This document shows positions 14,169 to 26,400 of a DNA stretch of 64,000 nucleotides, one piece after another. The stretch comes from Xenopus tropicalis (taxonomy: Eukaryota > Chordata > Amphibia > Anura > Pipidae). The stretch is taken from positions 40,239,142 to 40,303,141 of the forward strand of contig NC_030677.2 of the NCBI RefSeq assembly GCF_000004195.4, in the 5' to 3' direction. The translations under genes were made by a program, and so were the position numbers. A model generated the notes under the pieces. It had not been told where the DNA came from, did no database searches, and saw only the letters and a list, made by a program, of their open reading frames with translations. Position 1 is the stretch's first letter; each line of letters opens with the position of its first letter.

Positions 14169-15839
14169 ATGAAGTATTTATGAATTGAAATATTTATGTA
14201 TTTATGTATTTATTTATTTGCAGTGGTAGTTATACTGACTATCAAATTAATTTGTGTCATATTATTATTATATTGTTTGAGCTTATCAGTGGGAATTGTA
14301 ACAAGTTTTTCAGCATCCCCCCCTTAAAAGTCAGAGACACAGAAATGTATCAAGCATGTTTTATCAAGTTCCAGTAAAATGAGAAGTTTTACTACTAACT
14401 TTTAACCTTTTATTTTAATAATATTTATATTTTATGTAGAATATCTTTCTTATAATGTTCACAAAACCATTGTATGAAAAAGTCATAGTAGTATAGAAAC
14501 GTGGAAAAATATGTCATCGATTATTGTATTAAATCTCCCTTTCCGGAAGATACTGGAAAGCATTTCTAATTACACTATACAGTATATACGGAATATTAGC
14601 ACTCAGGTACTTCAAACAAAATGCAAAATGTGAATGGAGATTAATCCTCAGGCCTGATTTGATACAAAATGCATGTAAACCACTGATGAGATTAGGGTCT
14701 GGTTTAGAAGGGAGAGAAGCATGAACAATAATAGTACCTCTTTGGCGCTGCATGTGTGCCCTGTGTATATTGGCTCAAGGGACATCCAGGGGATCCAGTG
14801 AAAGCATGGCAGTATGGCACTCTGAATGAGGAGATTATTATTCAAAAGCTAACAAGCCAGCCCCAGATAAAATGTTGGTGATTTTATACACTGGGGTGCC
14901 TAAGAAATTGCCACATCCCCACAATTTTTAAATCTTTACCATATAGCTACTGGGTAAATCACCTTGCTTATTGGGCAGAAGACAGTGGGACAGTTCTGCA
15001 CCCATTTACCCTCAACTCTGTGAGCCACAGGGACAGAAAAAGTTACACAGCCCTAACTGAAGACAAAAATAGGAATTAATAATTCAATAAATAATAATAA
15101 TAAGTCTGTGTAAGCAATGCGTTTGGGTGCTTAAAGTGGGGGAATTAAATTATAACCACCATCAGATGATAGGGAGTTATGTGAATGATTACTTATTCTT
15201 TCTAAAGCACTGCTTAATATATAAGTTCTAAATTGTAAAAGTAATAAAAAGGACCATATTTTTGCTTTTTAAAAACATTTTTTGAGTTTTGTTCATTCTT
15301 CAAGCAGTAGATGGCACAGAAATACAATGTTTATTGGAACCAAGGCACACTTACACTATTTTTTTCATTGCTATCAAAACTTCCTCTACTTGGAATAAAA
15401 TTATATTTTATGCCAAGCAATTTTTTATTACATTATTTTTATATATTTTTTTTATTGTTTTAACATAATTAATAGTTATAGTTATAGCTTGCACTGGAGC
15501 AAACCTTAAGGGGATGATTTCATTGTTCAAATTTGATTCTTTTCCGCAATTTGTTTTTTGTGCTAAACCCAAAAATCTAAAAGCTTGCGAGTTTTTTTGC
15601 TCCAGTTTGTGCCGTAGTATTTGTTGTTTTTAACCCACATACATTTGCCCTTTCCCCATTAAGCCTGTTTTTAAATACAACAAAAAGCCTTATTCCATTG
15701 TTTTTTTACCTACATTTTTACTATTGCTCAGAAATACAATATTTAAGTCTCTGAAATTTAGTGAAATGAGTGAGATCTAATTGATCACTATTAAAACTGT
15801 CCTTCATTTTTCTGTAATAATAAAATAGTAGCTTGTACT

Positions 15840-16011
15840 TGATCTCAACTAAAATATAATTAATCCTTATTGGGGGCAAAACAATCCGACTGGGTTTTTT
15901 TTAATGGTTACATGAATGTTAGTAGGATGGAGATACAAAGTACGTAATGATCCCATATCCGGAAAATCCCAGGTCACGAGCATTCTGGATAACAGGTCCT
16001 ATACCTGTACA
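15840..16011 (-). mobile_element. MITE fragment, TACAGGTATGGGA family
   Basis: Reverse-orientation partial copy: contains TTAATCCTTATTGGGGGCAA, then ATTCTGGATAACAGGTCCTA and the terminus ATACCTGTA. Confidence 0.6.
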
Positions 16012-16916
16012 TTAAGCCATAGCCGTTCAGCGCGACACTGACAGAACAAACAACAGGGGGAGCTCAGGTTATGCATTTAAGATACTAGCAGCGTAAAAAC
16101 TGTTAATATGATTCCAAATAAAAGTATTATATAAATTGCAAAATTGGTCTCTCCCTGGCAACTGCAATTAAACTGGAATCATGGGAAAATTTGTGCATTG
16201 TGGGTAAATAACATTGTGATTGCATCTGTGATTTCACTTTGCACCCTGCACTTGCAGTATCAGTCAATTATTCTTTTTCATCCATGCTATGTAAGCACTG
16301 TATTCAGTTTCTTATCTACAATAACCCCTAAACCCCCCCATTATGTAAATAGTGAACGCCACCAAAAACATATAAATTAGAATGACTATATTTTGTAAGA
16401 TATAGTAATGAGTTATAATTAAATATATGTATGAGTAATTAAGAAGTGGCCCAGGGGCCAGTCCCCAGATAACAACACTATTCCAAGTAATGAAAACTCA
16501 ATTTATCAACTGTTTCCGCCCTCGACTCTTTAAACTGATTTTTGTCCAGTACAGATAGTTCACTCCATGCCCATAAACTTCTATGCTGTACTGATATACT
16601 ACAGTGTTTTTCAGTCTGTATTGCTGCCAGACATACATGCAAATTTGGAGTTTCTTCAAAAATAATTTGTGATGGACACAGGCAAATTTGCCATAGTCCA
16701 ACGTACAAAAGAATCTTACTTTGTTGGAAATACTAAGGCCAATTGCTGACTTCTATTGAGTAATTAAATGGAGCTAAAGTCCTACTTCCTTGGGCCTCCC
16801 TTATACCCCATCCTTTCCTTATCTCTCTAATAGGAAAATACAGAAAGCCAATGTCATTTAAGAATGAAAAATGTATTGTACAAAATGTATTTATATACTG
16901 AATACATACAATTATT

Positions 16917-16983
16917 ATTATTATTAACATTTATTTATAAAGCGCCAACATATTCAGCAGCGCTGTACAATAAGTATTGTATA
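16917..16983 (-). repeat. Reversed 3' fragment of the SINE/LINE-tail-like repeat
   Basis: ATTATTATTA, then TTTATAAAGCGCCAACATAT and GCGCTGTACAATAAGT: the complement of the tail at 7,380-7,445. Confidence 0.55.
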
Positions 16984-17408
16984 AGGATTTAATTTCTTTC
17001 TTTGTGTCCTCGTAGGTTGATCGAGAAGAGAACATTTGACAGATTTGTCAAACGGATTTGTCCATGGAGGGCTGCCATCGGAAACCTGCTTTTTATATTG
17101 GGGCCCAGTACAAGTATAAGGGCCATGATACACAGGGAGATTTGTCGCGATGCAACTAATCTCCCCGTGTGCCACAGCCCTAACAGTTAGGGCCCCACAA
17201 TTGTGCCCCTGTCCCTCCCCCGATGGCCAGCCTGGTTCCATGTTTGTTTGTTATTCTTCTTGCAGATAACTCCTGGGATCACAGGAGCTTACTTAGAGGC
17301 ATGTTGGTGGCTTCTTGTTCTTCACCAACTCCTCTCCTGCATAGGTCAGAGATATAAAGCACTTGCTGTAGACATCTTGCTGGACCTTCATGATTTTGTT
17401 TTTTGGCT

Positions 17409-17422
17409 TCATCGCTTTGTTT
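17409..17422 (-). CDS. Predicted last coding exon of the kinase gene (alternative stop at 17,731)
   Basis: After HPFITDTWDVMGAKKDIAKH the exon reaches a strong donor (AGAA|GTAAGG, boundary at 17,760). The next good acceptor (CCCTTCTTCCCTTAG) is at 17,423; splicing there gives the ending ...LQRKTKR and TGA at 17,409-17,411. If the donor is not used, the frame runs on to SKAYCSFAV and TAA at 17,731-17,733. Either way the protein stops a few residues after the kinase domain. Which end is used cannot be told from DNA. Confidence 0.45.
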
Positions 17423-20400
17423 CTAAGGGAAGAAGGGTCAGTGTTAGCCATGCAGTAAGTCTGTGTATAACAATTCTGATATTTGTTCATTAGCCATTAC
17501 ATGATAAACCTCATTTGCCTTTTGCTGTTAATTTAAAGGTAAAAAAAGAAAAACTACCCAACACTATTTTTTCCTATTCTACCTTGGGGTCTTTCTACTA
17601 GATACAGCCTAGAGCACTAACCCCTACACTAAAACAATCTAAGGATTTATTTATGGTGGATTTTGTTATGGAATTATAGTACACATATAAAAGCTAGGGA
17701 ATATTATTTGCACTGGGACAGTAGATAGGGTTATACTGCAAATGAGCAATATGCCTTACTTCTCTGCAGGTGCTTTGCAATATCCTTTTTAGCACCCATT
17801 ACATCCCATGTGTCTGTGATGAATGGGTGAGACAAGAGCTCCTTTGCAGTTGCTCTCTTAGCTGGATCTTTCTCCAGGCACTTCTGAAGAAAGTCATGGA
17901 CCGCTTCACTCCTGGAAAAAGAAATGAAGGCAAAATTGTTATTGTTCATGTAATAAACACAATATCTAATATCTCAGATGTATTTCCCCACTTCCATTCC
18001 CCCCACTCTCTGTATCCATGTGTATGGAAATGACTCACCATTTGTTCCCTGTCAATTCTGGAGCAGGACCATGAATAATTTTTTCGATAAACATCCTTTG
18101 AGGTAGGTTCTTGAATGCTATTTAGTGAAAAAACAATATTAGAAGCTGAATGCTGACTGCTGATTACATAATTTCGTTTTTCATGTTCTTGTTTCATTTA
18201 CATTGGGGACAGCAATATTCAATATCTTTTGACCTTTCTAGTAACACTTCTTTATGTAATACAGTACACACACATGCCAAGAATGGCTGGGGTTTACTTA
18301 CGGAAATATCCTTGTGCCATTTCCATGGCTATGATTCCCAGAGACCACACATCAGTCTAGAAATTAAGAAAAAAGACAACTATTAGACAGGAATTCATGT
18401 CAGTTACAGATCATTCAGATATTTTCCTATTTATCCATCCACACCTTGATATTGCTTCTATTGTTCTGTTTAGAATAACAAATAAATTAGAAACTCACAG
18501 GGACAGATTTATCAAAATGTGAGTTTAAAGCTTAACACATAAAAACTCACCCACGTTCTATTCATTCCTATGGGATTTTTAGAAGTGTATGAATCAAATG
18601 GTGAACTTCTAACTTTCATCCATTGATAAATTGGCTTCTAAAAATCCCATAGGAATGAATAAAATGTGGGTGAGTTTTTATGTATTAAGCTTTAAACTCA
18701 CATTTTGATAAATATGCCCCAGAGTGTTTCAAGGAGTGAGAACTGTGGGTTTCATCACTAAAAAAAATGGCACCGCACACTATACACCTTTGCATAACCT
18801 AAAGTTGGAAAATACCTACATTTTTAAAAAAGAATGAATGTAAAATGTATTTAGGGGTCTCCTGTACTGGCTCACCTCTCCAATCCCCAACTGCAGCAAA
18901 GAAGCTGACCTGGGACTGAGCTAATAAAGCATCAAGCTTGTGCAGTGAAAAACTATAGGGGTTATTTACTTTGACCAGGGGAAGATGTGCCCAATGCCTT
19001 TTTTAAAATAATGACCCCTAATTTATTACTTGCTTAGAAGGTGCTCCTGTTTGGTGATTGCAACTAGAATTTAGAAGATCTAAAGACAAGTGGCCTATTG
19101 TAGGCAGCCAACCCAACTGAGCAACTCTGTATTTTCTAGGTCAGTATGGGAAGCAGGGCTGACCTGGCAGGGTTTTTGCCATGGTTGGAGAAGGAGGAGG
19201 GAGGGCAGACAGGGGACCCCTAATTATGTTGAATGCAGTTTTTTAAAAATCCTATGAAATCCTATCCTATAAATTACAAATTATAACTTTGGTTTTGCTG
19301 TTATGAGAAGGGTACATGAAAGAGTGAGCAAACAAATAAACATTTTACATACGTGACATTGGCTCTAAAATGAAAAGACAGAGAAAAGACGTCACTGTAC
19401 CTTATTATCATATTCAACACTTTTGTCCTTAAGGCAGACTAGTGCTTCTGGTGCCATATATATTCTTGTTCCAGCACCGCTATTACTCTTTTCTCCCTTG
19501 GTGGCAATTCCAAAATCAACTACAAGTGTATGAGAAAAATATGAATTTTAATGTTCATTTAAAAATGTAACATACCGATCAAACACTGTTTCAACACAAA
19601 TTAATTTCATTTATGGGCACTGCCTAAAGAAAAACTTTTCTATGTAAGCTAGCATTAGCAGTATTGTTTCTGCAGAATTAAACATTTTTAAAAGTTTATT
19701 TAAACATTTATGGCCTTGTAAGATAAAGTGGAGATTGAACCATAACGCATCTCTTCACATTCACTAAAGATTCCCAACATGCAACCCGTGTTCAGATTTT
19801 AAGCATCACTTACTTATCTTCACCTCGGCAGATTTGGTAAGCATAAGATTGCTGGGCTTCAGATCATGATGTATAATATTCTGCTCATGCAGGTGACATA
19901 GGCCCTGGGAAAATAATAAATCAGAAGTGAAAATATAAATAATTGTCACACTCTTCATCTAAGATATTGATTTGTTATACAAATATCCAGAGGAGTACCG
20001 AGGTGGATGACATACCTGTAATACCTCTTTGCAGATATAGGAGGTCCATCTTTCGCCTAATGTGCAAAATTTTTTGCTCTCCATTAGGTCTGCGACAGAT
20101 CCACCTTCACAAAGTTCCATAGCAATCTAGAACACAAAGAATATATGGTACATATATTTATACTGCCTACAATTTTGTTAGGAAGCCCAGGAAAAGATTG
20201 AATGTGCATTGGATGCAGCCATTCTTATTTATTTCCTTCTAGAATGTCCAGAAATCCATTTTCATGCTTTTATACACATAAACATATAAAGCGGAAGTAA
20301 ACATGGGCCTTGTTGGATGCCTCCCCTAGTATCTCCTAAGAATGTGCAATTTTATTAATGTGCATTTACTCTAGGGAAACATATCTGTCTGCATGTACAA

Positions 20401-23400
20401 TCTGTTCTGTCTTATGTTTCTATCCCCTTCTCTGTAAAGCGTTGTGTGATATAATATTAGTTCTAAGCTTAGTTGCTTGCCTGATATTGTTGAGTTATGC
20501 ATTAGGCAATACTGATGAAGTGGGACCCTTGAGTGCTGTAATTTAGTGCAACATAATATATTGCACTTGGGGTAGTTTTAGCTTCTGGTTTATGTGCAAC
20601 ACGGGAGAAGTGTAACTAAACTGCTTTGATCTCTCATGCAGAAACATGCTTTGCATGCAGAGAGGGACTGCAATATCAGGTACAAATGAACAAAATGTTC
20701 ACATGGATTGGACCCTTCCAGTAGCTGTTGGTTGGCATGTTGGGTGCACAAAGGTTTAACCTATCTAAACACTTCCTTACCCATAGTCCATTATTTAATG
20801 TCCTCATAGGGTCATTTTGGTAAAATGCCCCATGAAAAGTAATGACATTGTCATGGCCAGAAACTATCTTTAGAACATCTAATTCGTGGAGGATGCGTTC
20901 TTCATCCTAGTAACAAACAAAAGTATGTTAAATAAAATAATAATAATAAAATAATAAAATGGAATATATTCCATATATATATATATATATATATATAATT
21001 ATATAGAATTGCAGCTTTGATATATTATAATTCACTCTATTTGTCCTATTAGTTCTGAAATCCCATTTCCAAAATATGCACATCCATCAAGTTATTTTCA
21101 CCATTCTATAAAGCTGGTTAAATGCTGTACTATATTATACTAACATTCTGATAAATTTCTTTCCATTTTTTCATGAAATAGCAGCCTATCTCCATTTTGA
21201 ATTGAAACAGTTCATTATAAAAGCCAGTGCCATGCTAATATTTGGTTAGCAAGTTCTAATCCTGATAATCATTATGTAGGTGTAGCAAAAGGCTTTGTCA
21301 AAGATGCTTATTATTATGAAAATAGTTGTGATTATTGTTGTTATAGTAATAGTATGAAAACACATTACCTCCTTGTTCTTTATCACTTTTATGGCCAAAT
21401 GTTGGTGTTTTATTTGATGCCATCCCTGTAACAAAAGCAGAGAAAGAAGGTCTGTTATGATGTTTAACTTCAGTATCATATAGAAAACAGCCTCAGAAAC
21501 ACAATCAAAAGACAGAAAGGACAAAAACGGACATGGAAGCATGATACAAAATATTCCATTTCAGCATTAGCTAAATATTTTACCTTATGGACGACTCCAA
21601 AGCTTCCTTCCCCGATAGCCTTTCCAAGTTTTAAAATTCCATCAGGGTCCTAAAAAAAATAGCATTGTATTTAAAGCAAGTTGAATACAATAATAAATGA
21701 TTATAATGTGTTTGTATTGGGGGGAAGTCTGTGGGTTTGGAATAATAAAGTAATAACATGAAAGTTGTGCTTTTGCATCTTTTAGAGTTCCAAAGTATAG
21801 TTTCAAATATCTACTTACTGGAAATGGAGATGTATCATCCTCCTGGGGAAGAAAAAAAGTTTATTAGACTTAGTTTATTATGGAAACTGCTAAAATTATT
21901 ATTTGAAGAGCAAGGTTACTGGAGTTACAAATATGTTGGGTAAAAACTGATCTGAGTTCACACATATCAAGTATATATATAAAACTGAGTATATATGAAG
22001 ATGACCCAAACCTCAGCACAGACTTGGAGGTCCTCTTGAAGGCAGATACTCGTCTCCTTTTCTTCAGAGGGTTTATTCTGGCTGATGTTATTGCCAGTTT
22101 CCTCTGTTTGCTTCTGTAATGCAAAATGCATTAGTATAAGAACTAAACCTTAAAGTAAAGATGGTTAAAGGGGCAGTATATTCCCTTTTCAAAAAATAAA
22201 TCAATGACTAGGTCTTGTACTGAAATATTGTTTGCAGAAACAAAGTTAGTAACAATTCCCCCCCCCCCCCCCACTCCACTCCATGAGGGAGTCTGGTTCT
22301 CTTAATTGTTTTGGGAATATATTCATTTTAAAATTTGGGGTATTTTGGCCATATGTTTCCCTCCTAAGGGCAGTGGTACACGGGGAGATTAGTCGCCCCA
22401 CAGCAAATCTTTGTTGTCGCGGGCGACTAATCTCCCTGCAATGCCATCCCACCAACTAGATTTAGAACTAAATCGCCAGTGGGATGGCAAACGCGGCGCT
22501 GCGATGTCCCACAGTCACCCAAAGTTTCCTCTCAAGACAAAAGAAGGCAGCATTTTCTTGTGATTATCTCTCAAGGCAGCCAAAAATTAGGCTTTCCCAA
22601 TGATAAATAAAAGCAAAAGGCCAAATAACAGTTAAAGTCAATACAACATGTAAGGGAAGCAATTATTATAAGGACTGCATGATAACAACTCATTTCCTGC
22701 TTACCAGGCTGATATTTTCAGCGGGCTCCTCTTGTTGAGCCTGGTTAGGGGATAAAAAGTTAATGTTATTTTACAGAAGGCCTTTCATCTCTCAAGATCA
22801 AAACAAGGCAAGTTATTGCTTTTGAGGAAATATAATTAATGTTTAGAAGTAAATGCAGTACAGGTATTGGACCTGTTATCCAGAATACTTGGGACTTGGG
22901 GGTTTGTGGATAGGGGGGGTCTTTCCATAATTTGGATCTCCATACCAAGTCCATTAAAAAATAATTGAAATGCTACACAAATGCAGTAGTATTGTTTGGC
23001 CTCCAATAAGGATTAATTATATCTTGGGATCAAGTGCAAGATAATGTTTTATTATTACATAATAATTAGAATTATTTGCTTAAAATGGTGTCTTTGGAAG
23101 ATGGCCTTCCCATAATTCAGAACTTTCTGGATAATGGGTTTCCAGATAACAGACACTACACCTGTTTTAATATAGGGGTTTATGGTATTCTGCTAATCAG
23201 CAAAATAAGATGCAAAGCTTAATAGCATTAATAGCTAGAAAAATTGTATTTTTAAAATCTATGTTCAATGTTCAATTCTCTGCTTACCACAATAGTTTGC
23301 TTGGTAGGTTCATCTTGTAGTTCCTAGAATAAAAAATGTATTTATCACAAAAAGATATGATCAAAGGGCCTATCATCCTTTATAAGCAATACAAGGCAAA

Positions 23401-26400
23401 TTATCACTATAGATCAGTGTATGTGAAGTCTTGTATGTGAAGTTTTTTACATCTATGTTGTCCAATTCTTTTCTGCTTACCACAATAATTTCCTCTGTAG
23501 GTTCATCTGGTTGTTTCTAGAATAAAATGGGAGAATGTGGCTGATTGTGAATGAATTAAACACTCATTTTAAGAGGGGTTACAATGATTAGATATGTATA
23601 TAGAGGAGCTTCTTTAAGGTTTTTGATGAAGCTGCATAGCTAAATAGCATAAATAGTTAGTAAATTGTATTATTTAAATCTATGTTGGCCAAATCTTTTT
23701 TGCTTACCACAACACTTTCCTCTACAGGCTCATCTGGTGGTTCCTAGAATAAAAAAATATATTTAAAAGAGGTTAATTAAATAAATGCAGTATGGGACTT
23801 GGCCCCTCCTAGTCAGACACTGTGCATAGATAATAGCATAAATAGCTAGAAAAAAATGTGTTTTTTTATTTATGTTGTCCAGTTCTCTACTTACTACAAA
23901 AGTTTCCTCCGAAGGTTCATCTGGTTGTTTCTAGAATAAAAAATGTATTTATCACTAAAATATATGATCAAAGGGCCTATCATCCCTTATAAGCAATAGA
24001 TGTAGATGGAATGAATGTGTATTAATAAATGCATTAGGGGAGTGGGGCACCCCAGCCGGACACTGCATAGGTGAATAGTATAAATAACTAGAACAATTGT
24101 GTTTTTTATATCTATGTTGTCCAATTCTTCTCTGCTTACCACAATAATTTCCTCCGTAGGTTCATCTTGTTGTTTCTAGAATAAAAATTTTTTTTTTAGC
24201 ACTCAAAGAAATGATCAAATAGGCAAAATAGGCCTGATTAGTATTCAGTGAAGAAATAATGGGAGAATGTGGCTGATTATGAATGTACTAAACACTCATT
24301 TTAAGAGGGGTTATAGTGATTAGATGTATATAGAGGAGTTTCTTAAGGTTTTCGATGAAGCTGCATAGCTAAATAGCATAAATAGTAAATTGTATTATTT
24401 ATATCTATGTTGTCCAGATCTTTTCTGCTTACCACAACAGTTTCCTCGGTAGGCTCATCTGGTGGTTCCTAGAATGAAAAAAAAGTTATCAGATTAATTA
24501 AATAAATGTAGTATTGGGCTGGGCCCCTCCTAGTCAGACACTGTGCATAGATAATAGCATAAATAGCTAGAAAAAAAATGGGTATTTTTTATTTATGTTG
24601 TCCAGTTCTCTACTTACTACAATAGTTTCCTCCGTAGGTTCATCTGGTTGTTTCTAGAATAAAAAAAAGTTTTTATCACTAGAAGAAATTACCCAAATGG
24701 CAAAATTTGTCTGATAATTATTCAGAGGAAAAATAATGGGAGCCAACTGTGAATGAATTAAATCCTCAATATTTGGGGGATTACAATGAAGATGATGTTA
24801 TTTTACAGAAGGCCTATCATCTCCCAAGATCAATACAGGGCAAGTTATGGCTAAAGATCAGTGTAGGTGTATTCTTGGGGAAAAATGTGAGAATACGGCT
24901 AATTGTAAATGAACTAAATCCTCATTATTTTTGGGGGGCTTACAATGAATGAATGTATAGGGGGGCTTCATCAAGTGTTTTTGATGAAGCTGCATAGCTA
25001 AATAGCATAAATAATTAGGAAATTATATTATTTATATCTATGTTGTCTAATTCTACTCTACTTACCACAACCGTTCCCTCGGTAGGTTCATCCAATTGTT
25101 TCTAAAATAAAAAAGTTTTTATCACTAAAAGATATGATCATATAGGCAAAATAGGACTGATCATTATTCAGAGGTGGAATAATTGGGGAATGTGGGCAAT
25201 TCTGAATGAACTAAATCCTCAGTATTTTGTGGTGGGTTACAATGAAGGTGGTGTTATTTTACAATAAGGCCTATCATCTCTCAAGATTAATACAAGGCAA
25301 GTTATGGCTACAGTGTTTGTGTATTCTTAAAAAAATAGCTTTTGAGGGGATATATAAAATGTGTATTAATAAATGCAGTAATGCTGACTGGGACACACCA
25401 GTCAAACTCTATGCACAGATCAATGGCATAAATAGCTAGAAAATTGTGTTTTTTATATTTATGTTGTCCCATTCTCTGCATACCACTATTGTTTCCTCCA
25501 CAGGTTCATCTGGTTGTTTCTAGAATAAGAACGTTTTTATCAGTAAAAAAATGATCACATAGGCAAAACCGCACTGATAATTATTATGATGAGAAATAAT
25601 GGGAGAATGTTGCCAACTGTGAATGAGTTAAATCCTCATTATTTGAGGGGATTACAATGAAGGTGATGTTATTTTATAGAAGGATAGATAGCATAGATGA
25701 ATAGCATAAATAGGTAACAAAAAATTGTGCTTTTTTTATATCCATGTTGCTCAATTCTTCTCTGCTTACCACAATAGTTTCCACTGTTGGTTCATAAAGT
25801 TGTTCCTAGAATTAAAGAAAGTTTTTTATCACTGAAAAAAATGATCAAACAGGCAGAATTGGTTTGATAATTATTCAGAGGATAAATAATGGGAGAATGT
25901 GGCCAACTGTGAATGAACTAAATCCTCATTATTTTTGGAGGGGTTACAATGAATTGGGTATGTATAGGGGGAACTTCATCAGTTTTTTTTTATAGCTAAA
26001 TAACATAAATGGTTAGAAAATTTGTATTATTTACATCTATGTTGTCCAATTCTACTCTACTTACCACAACAGTTTCTTCCACAGGTTCATCTGGTTGTTT
26101 CTAGAATTAAAAAAAAACATTTTTATCACTAAAAGAGTTGATGAAATAGGCAAAATAGATCTGATCATTATTTAGAGGAGAAATATAGTAGAATGTGACC
26201 ATTTCTGAATGAGCTAAATCCTCAGTATTTTGAGGGGGTGGGGGTTACAATAAAACTGATGTTATTTTAGAGAAGGCCTATTATCCTTAAGATCAATACA
26301 AGGCAGACCATGGTATGTATATTCTGGGGAAAAAATGCTTTTGAGGAAATATAATTAATGTGTATAAATAAATGCAGTATCAGTATAGGGATTTATTCTG

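Noticed and set aside
17279..17422. Longer last exon of the kinase gene reading KQSDEAKKQNHEG
   Set aside because: It is open to a TGA at 17,279, but the donor at 17,760 leaves one base and the acceptor adds three A's, so the true frame is K-T-K-R-stop. The longer frame needs a one-base shift.
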